Source: Hymenopus coronatus
Lineage: Eukaryota; Arthropoda; Insecta; Mantodea; Hymenopodidae
Direction of reading: 5' to 3'
DNA: 64,000 nt
NCBI GenBank assembly: GCA_030762935.1
Contig: CM060880.1
Coordinates: forward strand, 17,229,001 to 17,293,000
Shown: piece after piece, positions 58,680 to 64,000 of the stretch
Position numbering within the stretch: the first letter of the stretch is position 1
How the letters are laid out: every line of letters starts with the position of its first letter
The notes under the pieces: model-generated
What the model saw: only the letters and a program-made list of their open reading frames with translations
What the model was told of the DNA's origin: nothing
Databases searched by the model: none
Made by a program: the position numbers and the translations under genes

Positions 58680-61060
58680 GATTACCATGGAAACGGTATC
58701 TGTTGCGTTCCCTGTTCTGCCATAACACACTCGTTACCATGGAAACGGTGTCTTCTGTGCTCTCTGTATTTAACATAACACACTCGTTACCATGGAAACG
58801 GTGTCTTCTGTGCTCTCTGTATTTGACATAACACACTCGTTACCATGGAAACGGTGTCTTCTGTGTTCCGTTTTGCCATAACACACTCGTTACCATGGAG
58901 ACGGTATCTTCTGTGTTCCGTTTTGCCATAACACACTCGTTACCATGGAGACGGTATCTGCTGTGCTCTCTGTATTTGACATAACACACTCTCTGTATTT
59001 GACATAACACACTCGTTACCATGGAAACGGTGTCTTCTGTGCTCTCTGTATTTGACATAACACACTCGTTACCATGGAAACGGTGTCTTCTATGTTCCGT
59101 TTTGCCATAACACACTCGTTACCATGGAAACGGTGTCTTCTGTGTTCCGTTCTGCCATAACACACTCGTTAGCATGTAAACGGTATCTGCTGTGCTCTCT
59201 GTATTTGACATAACACACTCGTTACCATGGAAACGGTGTCTTCTGTGTTCCGTTTTGCCATAACACACTCGTTACCATGGAAACGGTATCTGCTGTGCTC
59301 TCTGTATTTGACATAACACACTCGTTACCATGGAAACGGTATCTTCTGTGTTCCGTTTTGCCATAACACACTCGTTAGCATGGAAACGGTATCTGCTGTG
59401 TTCACTGTTTTACCATAACACACTCGTTACCATGGAAACGGTGTCTTCTGTGTTCCGTTTTGCCATAACACACTCGTTACCATGGAAACGGTGTCTTCTG
59501 AGTTCGTTCTGCCATAACACACTCGTTAGCATGTAAACGGTATCTTCTGAGTTCGTTCTGCCATAACACACTCGTTACCATGGAAACGATATCTGCTGTG
59601 CTCTCTGTATTTGACATAACACACTCGTTACCATGGAAACGGTATCTGCTGTGCTCTCTGTATTTGACATAACACACTCGTTACCATGGAAACGGTATCT
59701 GCTGTGTTCACTGTTTTACCATAACACACTCGTTACCATGTAAACGGTATCTGCTGTGTTCACTGTTTTACCATAACACACTCGTTACCATGGAAACGGT
59801 ATCTGCTGTGTTCCCTGTTTTACCATAACACACTCGTTACCATGGAAACGGTATCTTCTGAGTTCGTTTTGCCATAACACACTCGTTACCATGTAAACGG
59901 TATCTGCTGTGTTCACTGTTTTACCGTAACACACTCGTTACCATGTAAACGGTATCTGCTGTGTTCACTGTTTTACCATAACACACTCGTTACCATGGAA
60001 ACGGTGTCTTCTGTGCTCTCTGTATTTGACATAACACACTCGTTACCATGGAAACGGTGTCTTCTGTGTTCCGTTTTGCCATAACACACTCGTTACCATG
60101 GAGACGGTATCTTCTGTGTTCCGTTTTGTCATAACACACTCGTTACCATGGAGACGGTATCTGCTGTGCTCTCTGTATTTGACATAACACACTCGTTACC
60201 ATGGAAACGGTGTCTTCTGTGCTCTCTGTATTTGACATAACACACTCGTTACCATGGAAACGGTGTCTTCTGTGTTCCGTTTTGCCATAACACACTCGTT
60301 ACCATGGAAACGGTGTCTTCTGTGTTCCGTTCTGCCATAACACACTCGTTAGCATGTAAACGGTATCTGCTGTGCTCTCTGTATTTGACATAACACACTC
60401 GTTACCATGGAAACGGTGTCTTCTGTGTTCCGTTTTGCCATAACACACTCGTTACCATGGAAACGGTATCTGCTGTGCTCTCTGTATTTGACATAACACA
60501 CTCGTTAGCATGGAAACGGTATCTGCTGTGTTCACTGTTTTAACATAACACACTCGTTACCATGGAAACGGTATCTGCTGTGTTCCCTGTTTTACCATAA
60601 CACACTCGTTACCATGGAAACGGTATCTGCTGTGTTCCCTGTTTTACCATAACACACTCGTTACCATGGAAACGGTATCTGCTGTGTTCACTGTTTTACC
60701 GTAACACACTCGTTACCATGTAAACGGTATCTGCTGTGTTCACTGTTTTGCCATAACACACTCGTTATCATGGAAACGGTATCTGCTGTGTTCCCTGTTT
60801 TGCCATAACACACTCGTTATCATGGAAACGGCATCTGCTGTGTTCCCTGTTTTGCCATAACACACTCGTTACCATGGAAACGGTATCTTCTGAGTTCGTT
60901 TTGCCATAACACACTCGTTACCATGTAAACGGTATCTGCTGTGTTCCCTGTTTTGCCATAACACACTCGTTACCATGTAAATGGTATCTGCTGTGTTCAC
61001 TGTTTTGCCATAACACACTCGTTATCATGGAAACGGTATCTGCTCTGTTCCGTTTCCAGG
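58680..61060. repeat. 50-53 bp satellite array with X-box-like core
   Basis: Some 45-50 units, almost all with AACACACTCGTTACCATGGA and a variable part of three main types (TGTGTTCCGTTTTGCCAT; TGTGCTCTCTGTATTTGAC; TGTGTTCACTGTTTTACCAT). Unit lengths are 49-53 bases, so no reading frame persists. A block at 58780-59330 reappears at 59980-60510. Confidence 0.95.
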
Positions 61061-61400
61061 GGAACCGTACTGCACTGTGTTTCCTGTTTCCATAGGGAAC
61101 CATAACATACTCGTTGCCATGGAATCGAAGTCTGCTATGTTAACTGTTTCAAAAAGAACCATATCACACTGGTTACATGGAAACTCTGTTCCTTTCCAGC
61201 GGAACAATACTACATTGCGTTCCCTGTTTCCGTCTGGAGCCGAAACACACTCGTAACCATGGAATCGAAGTCTGCACAGTTCACTGTTTCAAGGGGAACA
61301 TACACCTGATCCATGGGGAACCACACGGCACTGGTTACCATGGAATCGGACCTGCTCTGTTCCTTGTTTCCACGCGAAGTACACGTTACCATGGAAACGA
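61061..61400. repeat. Diverged margin of the satellite
   Basis: Units loosen to about 60-70 bases with TGCCATGGAATCGAAGTCTG (61117, about 61257) alternating with GTTTCC...GGAACC words. This is typical of an array edge. Confidence 0.8.
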
Positions 61401-61588
61401 GATTAGAAGAAGCGGCATGCTACTCACGAACGAAACTAACTTTTATTACGCTCAAGAATTGAATATTTTATCATTACGTTTTAGATGTCGCCACCAACGA
61501 GTCTGATGATAAAACATTAATTACAGAAATCGCTAGGGAAGATTATTACAAACGCAGATGTTGTGTATAACTAAAGAAATACGCATTA

Positions 61589-62305
61589 CGAGGGGTACTA
61601 TTTATATTTTGAGCCTGGTAATCAAACACAGTAATTTGTCTTTGAAAATGCCTTTATTGTTCCTTGAAACAATCTCCTTTATGATCAATACACTTTTGCA
61701 TGCGCTCGGACTATTTCTCATAGCATTTGTTCCAATCTCCTTTAGACACCTACAAAAAATAGTTTTGAACGCATCAATGGCTTAGAATCGTTGTCAACGT
61801 ATTTTATTCTTGTTGTTCTGGAACAAAAATAAGTTATTGGGTACCAAATCGGTAGGTGTGGCACCAATTCCAATCTTTGAGTATTCAAATAGTGGGTGTT
61901 AAACGAAGTGTGTGAGCGCTCGCATTGTCTTGATGGACGATTTGACGGGATTTTTTTTATTATTATTATTGTTTCGTTTATATAGCCCCCTTTAACATCT
62001 AAGGTCATATCGGCAGCTCTGCACTTTGAAATTACTCCTTGTCTGTAGGTTGTTTTACGTTTGGTTTAACTCGTTTTATTTACCTCAAACACACACTCAC
62101 TCTCACATACATCCAAACTCTGTGGGGGATAGGGAATAATTCTGGTTAAAGAAAAATTCCCCGCCCCAGCCGGGAATCGAACTCGGGACCTCCGGACGGG
62201 ATATTTTGTTTGCCTTATTTCACCGAAGACTTCTGGCAAACAAATGGTTGTGTACCATTCAGAACCGACTGTTTTACGTTCCTCTAAAACCACATGACCA
62301 GTTTT
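61589..62305 (-). pseudogene. mariner transposon, 3' half, split by a SINE
   Basis: The 3' terminus at 61589 (CGAGGGGTACTATTTATATT, preceded by TA) matches the 5' terminus of the fragment at 31667. On the minus strand the decayed transposase reads LEERKTVGSEWYTTICLP, EVFGEIRQT, then VHQDNASAHT with the second catalytic Asp, TDLVPNNLFLF with the third, and near the end ERMQKCIDHKGDCF. The distance between the two Asp codons is about 79 bases instead of about 105, so there is an internal deletion besides frameshifts. The N-terminal half is absent. Confidence 0.85.
61952..62194 (-). mobile_element. tRNA-derived SINE, family 4, inside mariner
   Basis: On the minus strand the B box CCCGAGTTCGATTCCCGG leads into a body and an (ATA)n/A-rich tail. 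GACGGGAT lies on both sides (61944-61951 and 62195-62202), and removing the SINE plus one GACGGGAT joins the mariner coding sequence, apart from one frameshift. The insertion is therefore younger than the mariner. Confidence 0.85.
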
Positions 62306-62523
62306 ACTTTAACAAAAAAATCGACTTTTTGTTTTTGAGTTATCGTGCGCGCACACACACACACACACACACAAACACACACATGGACCTTTTTATGATT
62401 TTTTTTGATACAGGGCACCTAAAACATATATTTCCGGTGAAATCTCGGTATCGAATTTTTGGGTGGAGTGCAATACCTTCTCTATACATTACTATGTACC
62501 TACATAGTACGTGTAGAGAAAGT
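62306..62523 (+). mobile_element. R1 palindrome-proximal fragment
   Basis: Begins in CGACTTTTTGTTTTTGAGTT, has a CA run at 62347-62383, and ends in an extended palindrome (ACTATGTACCTACATAGTAC). Confidence 0.7.
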
Positions 62524-63238
62524 AAAAAGTAATCACAAGGAAGCAGAGCTGTTTGTTATCAAGGGTCGGCTAGCTCACTGTATCTTTACTAAAAGTAATT
62601 TCGTCTAGAAGGAACGAGCAGCCTACCTTATTTTGTTCAGTATTTGCTAATCTGTGTGTCGCCGTTCTGCTCGTGACGTCATTCAGCCGACAGAGTATAC
62701 ATGCCATATAATTTCAATATCGCTGTTGGCGACATTGTTACGTCTTATAGCTATCTTAGCTAATAATCACTTCGTATTGGTTACCATGGAAACCGAGCGT
62801 ATTGTACTCGCTGCTTCCAGATAAGTGAGAATCTCGTAACCATGGAAACGGTACACTCTTGATTTACAACAGGCATGGCACGGCATATCAGTGTTCTTCC
62901 GCCTCGAGAAGTAACTCTCTCTCGTGTTCTTTTGTTCAGTTGTGTGTCTCTGATATGAGCGCGAATTTGTAGAAACAGTGTTGCCACGTTAAATAATCTC
63001 AAGGTGAGTAGATACGTCACTAAGGATAAATACACGCATCTTGAGGAAGTGGGGCACTGTGGAGGAGGTGAAGGGCCGTCGGCGACCCCTAGACATTCCT
63101 TTGTCTCATCTTTTGTGTTCTTGACCGGACCGCAGTAGAATCTGTGTCGGGTCTCGAAGCCGGGAGTGGTGCATAGAACTTCATGCACCATTAACTCTAC
63201 TCATTTGTCATTCTGCGTAGAAAACTGTGATGGGAGTT
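62524..63238. other. Unique GC-richer interval with X-box-like sites, possible exon
   Basis: GTTACCATGGAAAC at 62780-62793 and GTAACCATGGAAAC at 62836-62849. A pyrimidine-rich tract ending TTTGTTCAG (about 62939) is followed 62 bases later by CTCAAGGTGAGT, an acceptor/donor pair bounding a possible small exon. The first bases, TCAGTTGTG, also resemble an initiator. No protein family is recognised, and the 136-codon minus frame (62781-63191) has no known domain. Confidence 0.3.
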
Positions 63239-64000
63239 TTTACTTTCATTAGAGTAGGCATTGCATCCCACCCAAAAATCCTATTTAGGGTTCCCTGTAA
63301 CCAAAAAAAGCCATTTTTACTTTCTTTACACGAACTATGTAAATAGTGTATAGAGAAGGTATTGCACTCCACCGTAAAACTCGATACCGAGATTTCAACG
63401 GAAATATATGTTTTCGGACCCCCTAAAACCAAAAAAAGCATTTTTACTTTTTCTACTCGTACTATATACATAATGTATAGACCAGATATTGTAATGCACC
63501 TAAAAGTTCGATACCGAGATTTCACTGGAAATACATGTTTTGGGACCCCCTAAATCCACAAAAAGCATTTATACTTTCTCTACACGTACTATATACATAG
63601 CTTACAGAGAAGGTATTGTATTGCACCCAAAATTCGATACCGAGATTTCACTGGAAATAGATGTTTTAGGGTCGTCCCCTGTAAAAAAACAAAACAAAAC
63701 ATTTTAGAAGAAGATCCGTGTGCGCGTGTGTCTGTGAATACTATAAGTCAAAAACGGAAGGTCGGTAAAATACTAAACTTGGTATTTAGGTTTAGTATCT
63801 TCTAGGGATGCTACAAGAAGATTTTTAGAAACATCCCCCCACCCCAAGCTACTCTTTACATGGAAAAGTTTCGATAATTTTGATTTTCTCAAAAATGGCC
63901 CTAACAATTTTGTTTAAAATTTCTTATATTAAAGATATTTAAATCACAAATAGTATGTATATATTTAATTTTCTGGGAATAACCTCTGAAGACGTCTTTA
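63239..64000 (-). mobile_element. Four stacked R1 palindromic heads
   Basis: Heads start near 63239, 63315, 63446 and 63570. Each of the first three ends in the family word AAAAAGCATTT(TT), and the next head begins right there. The fourth continues through the R1 body to the end of the window. This is either serial insertion at the same internal T run or a tandem array of ends. Confidence 0.8.

Noticed and set aside
58680..61060. CRISPR array
   Set aside because: Regular ~50-bp spacing suggested it, but the 'spacers' are three recurring variants rather than unique sequences, and the context is a eukaryotic satellite.
62781..63191. 136-codon minus-strand protein
   Set aside because: No recognisable motif. 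Its C-terminal part translates the X-box-like sites, and it lies in a GC-richer stretch where stop codons are rarer.
1..64000. LTR retrotransposon or endogenous viral sequence
   Set aside because: No long direct terminal repeats, primer-binding site, reverse transcriptase, protease or integrase frame was found on either strand. R1 has inverted rather than direct termini.

Overview
This window looks like intergenic or intronic DNA from an animal nuclear genome, most likely an arthropod. The support is two mariner fragments, a transposon with an arthropod-type N-terminal transposase domain, several tRNA-derived SINE families, and a TCAGT-type initiator beside the one promoter-like island. The DNA is AT-rich. 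I find no complete protein-coding gene, no rRNA gene, no tRNA gene with an acceptor stem, and no CRISPR or operon structure.

More than half of the window is one interspersed family, called R1 here. A full copy is about 0.85 kb. One end reads TCTGATGTGTTCCATTCACATG followed by ACTTTCTCTA. The other end is a near-perfect palindrome (CTATGTACATAG core) closed by GAGAAAGT, so ACTTTCTCTA is terminal at one end and subterminal at the other. Copies sit in A/T runs, often carry a TG/CA microsatellite at the same internal position, and repeatedly insert into each other. In the feature list '+' means the TCTGATG end comes first and '-' means the palindromic end comes first. More than 50 pieces are mapped.

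Layout: 1-17.7 kb is R1 copies, some nested, with SINEs and a hammerhead-like inverted repeat at 14.65 kb. 17.7-18.3 kb is a GC/CpG-richer island with TCAGT repeats, an ATG and a consensus splice donor, the best candidate for a promoter plus first exon. 18.3-22.5 kb is diverged tandem repeats built around GTTTCCATGG, with periods of 102, 84 and 40 bp. 23-29 kb is R1 again. 29.4-30.2 kb is a 46-bp minisatellite with a TATG/TAATG microsatellite inside one unit. 31.0-31.7 kb is the 5' half of a mariner, followed by SINE debris. 32-57.7 kb is R1, SINEs and short unique islands, including a CpG-rich one at 37.3-37.9 kb and a partly palindromic transposon at 39.7-40.5 kb. 58.7-61.4 kb is a 50-53 bp satellite whose every unit carries GTTACCATGGAAAC. 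61.6-62.3 kb is the 3' half of a mariner split by a SINE. The window ends in four stacked R1 palindromic ends.

The most unusual points are the R1 termini and self-nesting, the transposon whose inverted repeats include its own coding start, and the recurrence of a 14-bp RFX X-box-like palindrome in several unrelated tandem arrays and as single sites in unique DNA. None of this amounts to a working gene system in the window.
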